Origin: Kineococcus sp. NBC_00420 | GTDB lineage: Bacteria > Actinomycetota > Actinomycetes > Actinomycetales > Kineococcaceae | NCBI RefSeq assembly: GCF_036021035.1 | Contig: NZ_CP107930.1 | Coordinates: 3,162,001-3,226,000, forward strand | Direction of reading: 5' to 3' | DNA: 64,000 nucleotides | Shown: positions 24,012 to 32,555 of the stretch, piece after piece | Position numbering within the stretch: position 1 is the first letter of the stretch | How the letters are laid out: each line of letters begins with the position of its first letter | Program-made: the position numbers and the translations under genes | Notes under the pieces: model-generated | The model's input: only the letters and a program-made list of their open reading frames with translations | Databases searched by the model: none | What the model was told of the DNA's origin: nothing

Positions 24012-25580
24012 CTACTTCGTCTTGGAGACGTCCTGCAGCAGGTACCCGCCCAGCGGGGTCACGTGGAAGCCCTGGACCTTGTCGGTCGAGGCGTACACGT
24101 AGGGCGAGTAGTACAGGTAGGCGAGGAACGCGTCCTCGCTCGTCTTCTGCTGCAGCTCGGTGTAGAGCTCCTGACGCTTGGCGCTGTCGGTCTCCTTCTG
24201 CGCCCGGTTGTTCAGGTCGATGACCTCGGGGTTGTCGTAGGAGGTGAACGCCGACTTCGCCCCACCGGTCGGGACGACCGCGAACGACGTCCACTGGTCG
24301 GGGTCGGGGATGTCCATCGTCCAGGCCGAGATGGCCATGTCGAAGTCGGAGGCGAGGCGCGCCTGCTTGTTCGCCGTCGGGTCGAGCTGCTTGATCTCCA
24401 TCGTGATGCCGATGTCCTTGAGCTCCGACTGCATGATCTGGGCGACGGAGGCCTGGTTCGGGTTGCCCGAGGAGATCAGCAGGGTCGTGGTGAAGCCGTT
24501 CGGCTGGGAGGACTGGGCGAGTTCCGCCTTCGCCTTCGCGACGTCGAGCGACGCCCCGCCGGCGTTCTCGTCGTAGTACGGGGTTCCGGGCGAGAGCAGC
24601 GAGTTCGCCTCCTGCCCGTTGCCGAACAGGACGGCCTTGACCATGGCCTTGCGGTCGATGGCGTAGGAGATCGCCCGGCGCACGTGGACGTCCTGGAAGG
24701 GCGCCCGCGCCTGGTTGAACGCGACGTAGTCGATCTGGGTGGAGGGGAACGTCTCGGCCTTCACCCCGCTCGCCGACTTCAGCGACGCCAGGCTGGACCA
24801 GTCCGGGGTGTCGTCGATGTCGATCTGACCGCCCTGGACCTGCAGCTTGCGGGTGTTGGCGTCGGGGACGACGTTCCACTGCACGCTGGAGAGGTAGGGC
24901 TTGTCCTTCTGCCAGTACTTGGTGTTGGCGGTCAGCTTGAGCGACTGCCCCTGCTTCCAGCTGTCCCAGACGAAGGGTCCGGTGCCGACGGGGGCCTCGT
25001 AGAACTGCTCGGAGGTCTTGCCGCCGTAGCCGTCGGGGATGATCCCGTTGGCGAAGAGCGACAGGTCGGCGATGAGGGGCGCCCACGCGTACTTCAGCTT
25101 GATGGTGATCGTCGCGTCGTCGGTCGCCTCGACGGAGTCGATGGCCGCGTTGATGTAGCCCCAGCCGGACTCACCGGTCTTGGTGTCCTCGTCGAGGGAG
25201 AACTTCACGTCCTTGGCGGTCATCGGGGTGCCGTCGGAGAACGTGACGTCGGTGCGGAGCTTGATCGTGTACGTCAGACCGTCGTCGGAGATCGTGTAGC
25301 CGCTGGCGAGCCAGGGTTCGAGTTCGCTCCCGTCCGCGCTGGAGTGGAACAGCGGCTCCATGATCTGCTCCATCACGCGGATGGAGTTGTTGTCGAAGGT
25401 CGTCGTCTTGTCCATCGAGATGATGTCGGCCGACCGCGCGATGGTGAGGTCACCACCCTTGGTGGGTGCACCGCCCGTGGCGGAGCCGCCGTCACCGCTG
25501 TCGTCGGCGGCACCGCACCCGCCGAGGGCGAGTGCCATCGTGAGCGCCAGGGCTCCGACGACTCCAGTCCTTCTTCTCAT
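24012..25580 (-). CDS. Peptide ABC transporter substrate-binding lipoprotein
   Basis: A 522-residue extracytoplasmic binding protein of the DppA/OppA cluster (SBP_bac_5). The signal peptide MRRRTGVVGALALTMALALGG ends in a lipobox with Cys22. Family segments include IMEPLFHSSADG, LRTDVTFSDGTPMTAKDVKFS and VRRAISYAIDRKAMVKAV. It is the first gene of the peptide operon, so the ligand is probably a short peptide; the downstream enzymes hint at D-amino acid or isoaspartyl peptides. The promoter lies in the AT-richer region at 25581-25938. Confidence 0.93.
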   Translation of the reverse strand: MRRRTGVVGALALTMALALGGCGAADDSGDGGSATGGAPTKGGDLTIARSADIISMDKTTTFDNNSIRVMEQIMEPLFHSSADGSELEPWLASGYTISDDGLTYTIKLRTDVTFSDGTPMTAKDVKFSLDEDTKTGESGWGYINAAIDSVEATDDATITIKLKYAWAPLIADLSLFANGIIPDGYGGKTSEQFYEAPVGTGPFVWDSWKQGQSLKLTANTKYWQKDKPYLSSVQWNVVPDANTRKLQVQGGQIDIDDTPDWSSLASLKSASGVKAETFPSTQIDYVAFNQARAPFQDVHVRRAISYAIDRKAMVKAVLFGNGQEANSLLSPGTPYYDENAGGASLDVAKAKAELAQSSQPNGFTTTLLISSGNPNQASVAQIMQSELKDIGITMEIKQLDPTANKQARLASDFDMAISAWTMDIPDPDQWTSFAVVPTGGAKSAFTSYDNPEVIDLNNRAQKETDSAKRQELYTELQQKTSEDAFLAYLYYSPYVYASTDKVQGFHVTPLGGYLLQDVSKTK

Positions 25581-25673
25581 GGAGAGCCTCGCTCGTCTCT
25601 GCACCCGGGGGGTGCGCCTGCCGTGGGGTGGATCGGGGGACCGTGCCAGGGCGACGGTGCCGCTGTACTGATG

Positions 25674-25701
25674 ATTACAGTAGTCCCCATCTGGACAGCA
25701 A
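25674..25701 (-). promoter_or_regulatory. Candidate promoter of the peptide operon
   Basis: On the minus strand TTGCTG (25696-25701) and TGTAAT (25674-25679) are 16 bases apart, an acceptable sigma-70-type promoter. The start point would lie near 25667, giving a leader of about 87 bases before the binding-protein ATG. Confidence 0.4.
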
Positions 25702-25778
25702 TTGTTACGTTTGTGATAACTCTGACGCAACCGTCCGGAGACCTCTCGGCGCCGGAGCCCGCGGTGATCCGGGCTGTA

Positions 25779-25796
25779 TAACGATAAATTAACGAT
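25779..25796 (+). promoter_or_regulatory. Direct repeat TAACGAT x2, possible operator
   Basis: TAACGAT occurs at 25779-25785 and 25790-25796, 11 bp apart, overlapping TATAAC (25777-25782), which could serve as a -10 box for the binding-protein gene. The complementary word ATCGTT occurs twice, 12 bp apart, in the promoter at 28356-28384 (28368-28373 and 28380-28385), so one regulator may bind both. Confidence 0.4.
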
Positions 25797-25938
25797 GGGA
25801 CGGGGTTCGCCCGAGCTCGTTCCCCGCACCGGCTCCGCGACGTAGCGTTCCGGCCAACCGGGTGCAGAGCAGCGTCCGGCGCGCACGCCCCCAGCTCGCC
25901 CGGACGCCGCACGGTCGCGGCTCGTCGACGGAGACACC

Positions 25939-27264
25939 ATGAACGAGCAGTTCACCACCCGACGCGCAGTCCTCACCCTCGCCCTGGCCGCCCCGTTGGC
26001 CGCCGGCCTCGCCTCGTGCGGCGGCTCGTCGGGCCCCGGTCAGGCCACCGGCGGTGGCGCCACGATGTGGATCCTCACCGGGCAACCGGCGGAGGGGATC
26101 CGCACCGATGCCGTGGACGCCTTCAACAAGGCGAACCCGGACGGCGAACTCACCCTCTCCTCGTTCCAGAACGACGCCTACAAGGCCAAGATCCGCACGG
26201 CCATCGGCGCCGCCCAGGCCCCCACGATCATCCCCACCTGGGGTGGTGGGGGGCTGCGCGACTACGTCGGCAACGGCCAGGTCGAGGACCTCACCGGGTT
26301 CTTCGCCGAGAACGCGGGACTCAAGGACAAGCTGTTCACCAGCGCGTTCGCCGCGGCCACCGTCGACGACAAGATCTACGCCGTCCCGTGCGAGGTCGTG
26401 TCCCCGATCGTGTTCTTCTACAACAAGACCCTGTTCGAGCAGGTGGGGGCCCAGCCCCCCACGACCTGGGACGAGCTGATGGCCCTGGTCCCCGTCTTCG
26501 TCGACGCGGGCGTCGCGCCGCTGTCGCTGGGCGGGCAGTCGCGGTGGACGAACATGATGTGGCTGGAGTACCTCTACGACCGCATCGGCGGCGCGGAGCT
26601 GTTCACCTCGATCTACGACGGTGAACCCGGGGCCTGGTCGAAGCCCGACTCGATCGACGCCCTGACCAAGGTGCAGGACCTCGTCAAGGCCGGCGGGTTC
26701 GTCAAGGGCTTCGCCTCGATCACCGCCGACTCCAACGCCGACCAGGCGCTGCTGTACACCGGCCGCGCGGCCATGATGCTGCACGGCTCCTGGGTCTTCG
26801 GCTCGATGAAGACCGACGGCGGGGACTTCGTGACGGGAGGCCACCTGGGGTGGTCGGCCTTCCCCACCGTGACCGGCGGCAAGGGTGACCCCACGTCCAC
26901 CGTCGGGAACCCCTCGGGCTACTACGCGATGTCCGCGAAGGCCTCGGAGAAGGCCAAGACCGCGGCGAAGAAGTTCCTCGCCGACGGTCTCGTCACCGAC
27001 GCGACGACGAAGGCCTGGATCGACTCCGGCGGGGTGCCGATCGTCGTGGGCTCCGACAGCGGGTTCTCGGGCTCCGAGGACGCCGACTGGCTGCAGTTCG
27101 TCTACGACCTGGCGTCGGGGGCGGCGACGTTCCAGCAGTCCTGGGACCAGGCGCTCTCGCCGACGGCCGCGGACGCCCTGCTGGACAACATCGAGAAGTT
27201 GTTCGGCCTGAGCCAGACCCCGCAGGAGTTCGCCGCCGCCATGGAGGCCGCCAGCGCCGGCTGA
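25939..27264 (+). CDS. Orphan sugar ABC transporter substrate-binding lipoprotein
   Basis: A 441-residue CUT1-type binding protein. The signal peptide has a Tat-like TTRRAVLTL followed by a lipobox with Cys27 in LASC. The mature protein shows VPCEVVSPIVFFYNKTLFEQVG, AMMLHGSWVFGSM and VGNPSGYYAMS, all typical of the family. No permease or ATPase gene adjoins it; a LacI gene follows after 50 bases. It probably feeds a permease encoded elsewhere, or one of the CUT1 permease pairs in this window. The ligand may be a fucoside because a fucose operon lies just beyond, but that is inference. Confidence 0.9.
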   Translation: MNEQFTTRRAVLTLALAAPLAAGLASCGGSSGPGQATGGGATMWILTGQPAEGIRTDAVDAFNKANPDGELTLSSFQNDAYKAKIRTAIGAAQAPTIIPTWGGGGLRDYVGNGQVEDLTGFFAENAGLKDKLFTSAFAAATVDDKIYAVPCEVVSPIVFFYNKTLFEQVGAQPPTTWDELMALVPVFVDAGVAPLSLGGQSRWTNMMWLEYLYDRIGGAELFTSIYDGEPGAWSKPDSIDALTKVQDLVKAGGFVKGFASITADSNADQALLYTGRAAMMLHGSWVFGSMKTDGGDFVTGGHLGWSAFPTVTGGKGDPTSTVGNPSGYYAMSAKASEKAKTAAKKFLADGLVTDATTKAWIDSGGVPIVVGSDSGFSGSEDADWLQFVYDLASGAATFQQSWDQALSPTAADALLDNIEKLFGLSQTPQEFAAAMEAASAG

Positions 27265-27314
27265 GACCCCCTGTACTGTCCGGGGCGGCAACGGTCCGAC
27301 GGTGGGGGAGTGGC

Positions 27315-28331
27315 GTGCGGGCGACCTACAAGGACCTCCAGCGGGCCACGGGCCTCTCGCTCGCCACCATCTCCAAGTACTTCAACGGCGGTACGGTCCG
27401 CGAGGAGAACCGCGCGGCGCTGGACGTCGCGGCGCGCGACCTGGGCTTCCGGGTGAACGCCGTGGCCCGCAGCCTGCGCACCCGCCGCTCGCAGACGGTG
27501 GGCGTGCTGCTGCCGGAACTCGACAACGACTTCCACCTCTCCGTCATCGCCGGGGTTGAGGAGGTGCTGGCCGCGGACGGGGTCGGGGTCCTGGTCCGCT
27601 CGAGCCGTTCGCGGAGCGGCGGCGCGGCCGACGACGCGGTCGCGGACCTGCTGGACCGTCAGGTCGACGGCATCGTCGCGGTCCCCTCGCCGCGGGACAC
27701 CACCGCGCTGGCGGCGGCCGCGGCGCGCGGCGTCCCGCTGGTGCTGATCGACCGCCTCGTCGACGGGCTGGTGTGCGACGCGGTGGTCCTGGACAACGCG
27801 GAGGTCAGCGCGGGGGTCGTGGCCGACCTCGTCGCCCGGGGGCACCGCCGGATCGCCGTGCTCGCCGGCCCGGACGAGGTCTGGAGCCTGCGCGAGCGGC
27901 TGGCCGGGTTCCGCCGGGCGATGCGTCGCGCCGGGCTGCCCGTCCCGCGGGGCGTCGTCGTCGGCGGGCCGCTGACCGTGGCGGCGGGCCGGGAGGGGAT
28001 GGCGCGACTGCTCGCGCTGGAACCCCGGCCGACCGCGGTGTTCGCCCTCAACCAGGAACTCACCGTCGGCGCCCTCACCGTCCTCGCCGAGTCCGGGCTC
28101 ACCGTCCCGGACGACGTGTCGTTCGTCGGGTTCGACGCCCGGGACGTCGCGGCCCTCACCCGGCCGCGGACGGCGGTGGTCGTCCAGCCCGTGCGTGAGA
28201 TCGCCCGCGCCGCAGCGGAGATGGTGCGCGACCGGCTGCGCGAGACCGCGGGTGGGCAGTCGCCCCCGCGGCGGGTCGTGCTGTCCGGGGAACACCGCCC
28301 CGGCCCCTCGGTGGGTCCGCCGCCGCTCTGA
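27315..28331 (+). CDS. LacI-family transcriptional regulator
   Basis: A 338-residue repressor. The N-terminal helix-turn-helix (TYKDLQRATGLSLATISKYFNG) and hinge helix (VNAVARSLRTRRSQTVGVLLP) are clear, followed by a periplasmic-binding-protein-like effector domain ending in DDVSFVGFDARDVAALTRP. The GTG start has GGGGGAG upstream. TACTGT at 27274-27279 could be a -10 box, or the gene may be read through from the binding-protein gene. Directly downstream is a promoter whose spacer holds a CG-centred dyad, its likely target. Confidence 0.92.
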   Translation: MRATYKDLQRATGLSLATISKYFNGGTVREENRAALDVAARDLGFRVNAVARSLRTRRSQTVGVLLPELDNDFHLSVIAGVEEVLAADGVGVLVRSSRSRSGGAADDAVADLLDRQVDGIVAVPSPRDTTALAAAAARGVPLVLIDRLVDGLVCDAVVLDNAEVSAGVVADLVARGHRRIAVLAGPDEVWSLRERLAGFRRAMRRAGLPVPRGVVVGGPLTVAAGREGMARLLALEPRPTAVFALNQELTVGALTVLAESGLTVPDDVSFVGFDARDVAALTRPRTAVVVQPVREIARAAAEMVRDRLRETAGGQSPPRRVVLSGEHRPGPSVGPPPL

Positions 28332-28355
28332 GCCGGGCCCGCGTCGCGCTCCCCC

Positions 28356-28384
28356 TTGTTGGAGCGAATCGTTTCGTCTATCGT
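28356..28384 (+). promoter_or_regulatory. Promoter of the fucose operon with operator in the spacer
   Basis: TTGTTG (28356-28361) and TATCGT (28379-28384) are 17 bases apart. Between them CGAATCGTTTCG (28365-28376) is a near-dyad with a central CG, the usual form of a LacI operator, so bound repressor would sit directly under the polymerase. Start point expected near 28391, leaving about 20 bases to the GTG at 28412 with AAGGAG inside. Confidence 0.6.
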
Positions 28385-28411
28385 TCCGCAGGCCAGGATC
28401 GAAGGAGAACC

Positions 28412-29446
28412 GTGAGCCGTCCGAACGCCCCCGTCCACCCCGCCGACGTGCCCTTCCGCACCCTGAGCGGCGGTGCCCGCATGCCCGCGATCGGGCTGGG
28501 CACCTTCGGTTCCGACCGCTACGGCCCGGCGGAGGTGTCCAACGCCGTCGCCGGTGCGCTGCGCGCCGGGTACCGTCTCGTCGACTGCGCCGCCGTGTAC
28601 GGCAACGAGGACCGCATCGGCGACGTCCTGACCGAGGCGATCTCCGAGGGGATCCCGCGGGAGGAGTTGTTCGTCGTGTCCAAGGTCTGGAACGACGCGC
28701 ACACCCCGGAGGCCGCGGTCGCCTCGGTCCACCGGTCGTTGCGCGACCTGCGCCTGGACCACCTCGACGCGGTCTTCGTGCACTGGCCCTTCCCCAACCA
28801 CCACCCCCCGATGGCCGACACCTCGGCGCGCGACCCGCACGCCCGCCCCTACGACCACGACGCCTACCTGGCGCTGTGGCAGGCCCTGGAGGGCCTCGTC
28901 GACGCCGGGCTCGTGCGCCACCTGGGGACCTCCAACACGACGATCCCGAAGCTCGAACTGCTGCTGCGCGACGCCCGGATCGCCCCGGCGCTCAACGAGA
29001 TGGAACTGCACCCCTGCTTCCAGCAGCCGGAGCTGTTCGACTTCTGCCTGGCGCACGGCGTCCAGCCGGTGGGGTACTCGCCGCTGGGTTCGCCCTCGCG
29101 GCCGGAACGGGACCGGACCCCCGACGACGTCGTCGACGTCGAGGACCCCGTCGTGGTGCGCATCGCCGCGGCGCACGGCGTCCACCCCGCCCTGGTCTGC
29201 CTCAAGTGGGCGGTCGCGCGGGGCCAGGTCCCCATCCCGTTCGCGGTGAAACCCGAGCAGTACACCGCCAACCTGCGCGCCGTGGTCGAGGACCCGCTCA
29301 CCGCCGCGGAGGTCGAGGAACTGCGCGCCGCCGACCGCGAGAACCGCCTCATCAAGGGCCAGGTGTTCCTCTGGCCGGGGGCGGAGTCCTGGGAGGAACT
29401 CTGGGACCTCGACGGCCGCATCGCCGTCGCACCGATCACCGACTGA
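28412..29446 (+). CDS. Aldo/keto reductase
   Basis: A 344-residue AKR with the complete tetrad Asp58, Tyr63, Lys91 and His124 (LVDCA, VYGN, VSKVW, VHWPF). The barrel and the NADPH-binding IPFAVKPEQYTANL region are intact. AKGGAG-type ribosome binding site precedes GTG 28412. Because a fucose mutarotase and an alpha-L-fucosidase follow, it may oxidise L-fucose to the lactone, as AKR-type fucose dehydrogenases of other bacteria do, or reduce a fucose-derived aldehyde. An unrelated AKR lies at 42639-43571. Confidence 0.86.
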   Translation: MSRPNAPVHPADVPFRTLSGGARMPAIGLGTFGSDRYGPAEVSNAVAGALRAGYRLVDCAAVYGNEDRIGDVLTEAISEGIPREELFVVSKVWNDAHTPEAAVASVHRSLRDLRLDHLDAVFVHWPFPNHHPPMADTSARDPHARPYDHDAYLALWQALEGLVDAGLVRHLGTSNTTIPKLELLLRDARIAPALNEMELHPCFQQPELFDFCLAHGVQPVGYSPLGSPSRPERDRTPDDVVDVEDPVVVRIAAAHGVHPALVCLKWAVARGQVPIPFAVKPEQYTANLRAVVEDPLTAAEVEELRAADRENRLIKGQVFLWPGAESWEELWDLDGRIAVAPITD

Positions 29447-29458
29447 ACCGGAGGAACC

Positions 29459-29878
29459 GTGCTGGAGACGGAACTGCTGCACCCACCGCTGCTGGCCGCC
29501 CTGGCCGCCGCCGGCCACGGCGACCACATCGTGATCGCCGACGCGAACTTCCCGCTGCGGACGGCGACCGACCGCTCGGTCGACGTCGTCCACCTGAACC
29601 TGCGTCCCGGGCTCGTGGGGGTCCTCGACGTGCTGGAACCCGTGCTGCGCGCCGTCCCCGTCGAGGCGGCCACGTTCATGGCCTCCCCCGACGGGGCCGA
29701 GGTCGAGGCGCACCACGACTACCGGCGGGCCCTCGGGCCCGACGTCGCGATCGACGTCGTGGACCGCTGGGCCTTCTACGACCGGACCCGGGCCGCGGGT
29801 GTCGCGGTCGTCGTCGTGACCGGTGACCAGCGGTTGTGCGCGAACGTCGTGCTCACCGTCGGAGTCCGCGCGATGTGA
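29459..29878 (+). CDS. fucU: L-fucose mutarotase (RbsD/FucU family)
   Basis: A 139-residue protein of the RbsD/FucU fold, normal in length. The N-terminal HPPLLAALAAAGHGDHIVIADANFP segment carries the catalytic His and Asp of the family, and the C-terminal DRWAFYDRTR and VTGDQRLCANVVL are characteristic of FucU rather than RbsD. It interconverts alpha and beta anomers of fucose so that the downstream enzyme receives the right form. GTG 29459 has GGAGGAA three bases upstream. The gene lies 12 bases after the aldo/keto reductase. Confidence 0.88.
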   Translation: MLETELLHPPLLAALAAAGHGDHIVIADANFPLRTATDRSVDVVHLNLRPGLVGVLDVLEPVLRAVPVEAATFMASPDGAEVEAHHDYRRALGPDVAIDVVDRWAFYDRTRAAGVAVVVVTGDQRLCANVVLTVGVRAM

Positions 29879-29923
29879 ACCCGGTGGGTGAACGAGTCAG
29901 GAACCGGACGGAACGAGGAGATC

Positions 29924-31432
29924 GTGGTGGAGAACGTGATCGGCAGGGACGACGAGGAACTCGCCCGGGTCCGCTCGGTGGCGACGGCGGGGCCGTACCA
30001 GCCGGAGTGGGACTCGCTGCAGGGGTACCGGGCCCCGCGATGGTACGAGGACGCCAAGTTCGGCATCTTCATCCACTGGGGGGTCTACTCGGTCCCGGCC
30101 TTCGGCAACGAGTGGTACGCCCGCACGATGTACCGCCAGGGAACCCCGGAGTACGAGCACCACCGGGCCACCTACGGCCCGCAGGACGAGTTCGGGTACA
30201 AGGACTTCATCGAGCGGTTCCGGGCCGAACGGTTCGACCCGCAGGCCTGGGCGGCGACGTTCCGCCGGGCGGGCGCGCAGTTCGTGGTGCCCGTCGCGGA
30301 GCACCACGACGGTTTCGCCATGTATGCCACCGAGCGCTCGCGCTGGAACGCGGCCGAGATGGGCCCGCAGCGCGACGTGCTCGGTGAACTCGGAGCGGCC
30401 GTGCGCGAGTCCGGGATGGTGCTGGGCGCGTCCTCGCACCGGGCCGAGCACTGGTGGTTCATGAACGGCGGCCACGAGTTCCCCTCCGACGTGCGCGACC
30501 CCGCCTTCGCCGACTTCTACGGCCCGGCGATGCGCGAGGAGACCGCGCCCAACGAGCAGTTCCTCGAGGACTGGTTGTTGCGCACCGTCGAGCTCATCGA
30601 CACCCACCGCCCGCAGGTCCTGTGGTTCGACTGGTGGATCGAGCAGCCCGCCTTCGAGCCCTGGCTGCGACTGCTGGCCGCCTACTACTACAACTCCGCC
30701 GCGCAGTGGGGGCGCGAGGTGGTCATCAACTACAAGTGGAAGGCGTTCGCCGACGGCAGCGCCGTCTACGACGTGGAACGCGGGGCACTGTCGGGGATCC
30801 ACCCGCGGGTCTGGCAGAACGACACCTCCGTCGGTCGCACCGCGTGGAGCTGGGTCGAGGGGCACTCCTACAAGTCCGTCGCGGAACTCGTCGGGGAACT
30901 CGTCGACGTCGTCGCCAAGAACGGGGTCCTGCTGCTGAACATCGGGCCGAAGGCGGACGGCACGATCGACCCGGCGGAGGTGGAACTCCTGGAGTCGCTG
31001 GGGGAGTGGCTCGCGCGCAACGGGGAGGCGATCTACGGGACCCGGCCCTGGACGATCCCGGGGGAGGGCCCCACCCACCTCCCGGCGGGGTCGTTCGTCG
31101 ACACCACGGCCCGCGCCTACACCGCGCAGGACGTCCGGTTCACGGTCCGCGACGCCCCGGGGGAGAGCGGCACCCGGCTCTACGCCACGGTGCTGGCCCG
31201 ACCGGGCGACGGCGTCGTGCGCGTCCGGTCCTGGGGCCGGGCCGCCGGGCTGGTCCCGCGCGAGCTGACCGACGTCCGGGTCCTCGGCAGCCGTGCCGAC
31301 GTCGTCGTCCGCCAGACCGACGCGGCCTTCGAGGTCGACCTCCCGGACGACCTCCCCGGCGACCTCGCCGTGGTCGTCAGCGCCCGGTTGCCCGAGGAGG
31401 CCGTCGTCCCGCGGAACGACGACCTGCACTGA
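29924..31432 (+). CDS. Alpha-L-fucosidase, GH29
   Basis: A GH29 enzyme of about 502 residues that removes terminal L-fucose from glycans. FGIFIHWGVYSVPAFGNEWY (46-65) is the family entry motif, EHHDGF (126-131) lines the pocket, and LWFDWW places the nucleophile at Asp236. LLLNIGPKADG precedes a C-terminal beta-sandwich. No signal peptide is seen, so it acts in the cytoplasm on imported fucosides. GTG 29924 is chosen for the GAGGAG just ahead; GTG 29888 and GTG 29927 are in-frame alternatives. The 3' end overlaps the convergent LacI gene by 56 bases. Confidence 0.92.
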   Translation: MVENVIGRDDEELARVRSVATAGPYQPEWDSLQGYRAPRWYEDAKFGIFIHWGVYSVPAFGNEWYARTMYRQGTPEYEHHRATYGPQDEFGYKDFIERFRAERFDPQAWAATFRRAGAQFVVPVAEHHDGFAMYATERSRWNAAEMGPQRDVLGELGAAVRESGMVLGASSHRAEHWWFMNGGHEFPSDVRDPAFADFYGPAMREETAPNEQFLEDWLLRTVELIDTHRPQVLWFDWWIEQPAFEPWLRLLAAYYYNSAAQWGREVVINYKWKAFADGSAVYDVERGALSGIHPRVWQNDTSVGRTAWSWVEGHSYKSVAELVGELVDVVAKNGVLLLNIGPKADGTIDPAEVELLESLGEWLARNGEAIYGTRPWTIPGEGPTHLPAGSFVDTTARAYTAQDVRFTVRDAPGESGTRLYATVLARPGDGVVRVRSWGRAAGLVPRELTDVRVLGSRADVVVRQTDAAFEVDLPDDLPGDLAVVVSARLPEEAVVPRNDDLH

Positions 31433-32474
31433 GGCGACCTGCACCGGGACGACCTGCACCGACCCGCGTCGTCGACTCCCGCTCGACGATCCCGTAGGAC
31501 ACCGTCACGTCCTGCGGGACCGCCGAGGGGTCGGCGATGCGCCGCGCCAGCAACCGCACCGTCTCATCGACCAGACCCTGCAGGTCGGGCGCCACCGAGG
31601 TGAGCGAGGGGATGTGGAAGCGGGCGTCCTCGACGTCGTCGAAGCCGACGACCAGCACGTCGTCGGGCACGCGCACCCCGTGGTCGGCGAGCCCGCGGAC
31701 GACGCCGAAGGCGAGGGTGTCGGTCACGCAGACGATGCCGTCGGGCACCTCACCGCGGCTCAGGAGCTCGTGGGCGCACTCCACGCCCGCGGCCTGGGTC
31801 ACCCCGGCGTAGGCGGCGCTCGCCGGGATCCCGGTCTCCCGCACCACGCGCGCGAACCCCTGGGCGCGCAGGACGAACGCGGCCCCCTCGGGGAGGGTGA
31901 CGTCGTCCAGGTCCTCCAGGGTCGGGAACCCGACCAGGGCCAGGTGGCGGCACCCCCGGTCCAGCAGCAACCGTGTCGCTGCCTCGGCGCCCTCGACGTT
32001 GGGCATGCTCACGTGGTCGACGCTCTGGTGCAGTTCCTGCTCGCCGAGGACGACGACGGGCACCTCCCGGCTGAGGGCGTTGATCTCGCGTTCGGTCAGG
32101 CCGAGCGCGGCGATGACCAGACCGTCGTAGGCGTTGAGCCGGGAGTCGCGGAACGCGGCGATCTCGCCCTCGCGACTGGCGTGCGTCTCCTCGACCACCG
32201 TCGCCATCCCGGACTGGGCGAAGGCGAGCACGAGGTGGTGGGCGAGCCGGCTGTAGTAGTGGCTGTCCAGGGTGGGGACGGCGATGCCGACGACTCCCGT
32301 CCGGCCCTGCCGGAGGCTGCGGGCCGCGACGTTCACCTGGTACCCGAGGCGTTCGACGGTCTCCATCACGAGCCGGCGGGTGGAGTCGCTGACCGGTCGC
32401 CGTCCGGTGAGGGCGTTGGAGACGGTCATCGCCGAGACCCCGGCCTCGGCCGCGACGTCGCGCATGGTGACCAC
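31377..32474 (-). CDS. LacI-family transcriptional regulator
   Basis: A 365-residue LacI regulator. The helix-turn-helix is VTMRDVAAEAGVSAMTVSNALTG and the hinge helix VNVAARSLRQGRTGVVGIAVP, followed by the effector domain. The C-terminus after VSYGIVERE.TTR ends in a Gly/Arg/Ala-rich tail of about 28 residues that is encoded by a 15-bp repeat and by sequence inside the convergent fucosidase gene, so the tail is probably a recent extension. GTG 32474 is chosen for the strong GGAGGGAGGG upstream. It is divergent from the arabinofuranosidase operon and most likely represses it. A TAGTTT -10 candidate lies at 32527-32532. Confidence 0.92.
   Translation of the reverse strand: MVTMRDVAAEAGVSAMTVSNALTGRRPVSDSTRRLVMETVERLGYQVNVAARSLRQGRTGVVGIAVPTLDSHYYSRLAHHLVLAFAQSGMATVVEETHASREGEIAAFRDSRLNAYDGLVIAALGLTEREINALSREVPVVVLGEQELHQSVDHVSMPNVEGAEAATRLLLDRGCRHLALVGFPTLEDLDDVTLPEGAAFVLRAQGFARVVRETGIPASAAYAGVTQAAGVECAHELLSRGEVPDGIVCVTDTLAFGVVRGLADHGVRVPDDVLVVGFDDVEDARFHIPSLTSVAPDLQGLVDETVRLLARRIADPSAVPQDVTVSYGIVERESTTRVGAGRPGAGRLSAGRRSAGRRPPRATGR
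31420..31464. repeat. 15-bp tandem repeat, three units, at convergent gene ends
   Basis: CGACCTGCAC occurs at 31420, 31435 and 31450, exactly 15 bases apart. The first copy ends the fucosidase gene; all three encode the Gly-Arg-rich tail of the convergent LacI protein. Confidence 0.8.
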
Positions 32475-32555
32475 GTCGCCCTCCCTCCGCACCGCGTCGT
32501 GACCGCACCGCCGCGGTCTCCCGCAGAAACTACAGCGACCGTCTCCGAGAGGTGC

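Larger units (their letters stand above)
25581..25938. other. Divergent intergenic region, low GC, promoters both ways
   Basis: These 358 bases separate the peptide operon from an orphan sugar-binding lipoprotein. I see no gene. The stretch 25660-25730 and the stretch 25775-25800 are markedly richer in A and T than anything around them. They contain a promoter candidate for the minus strand and a direct repeat in front of the plus-strand gene, both listed separately. A partial dyad GTTAcgtttgTGATAAC spans 25704-25720. Confidence 0.7.
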
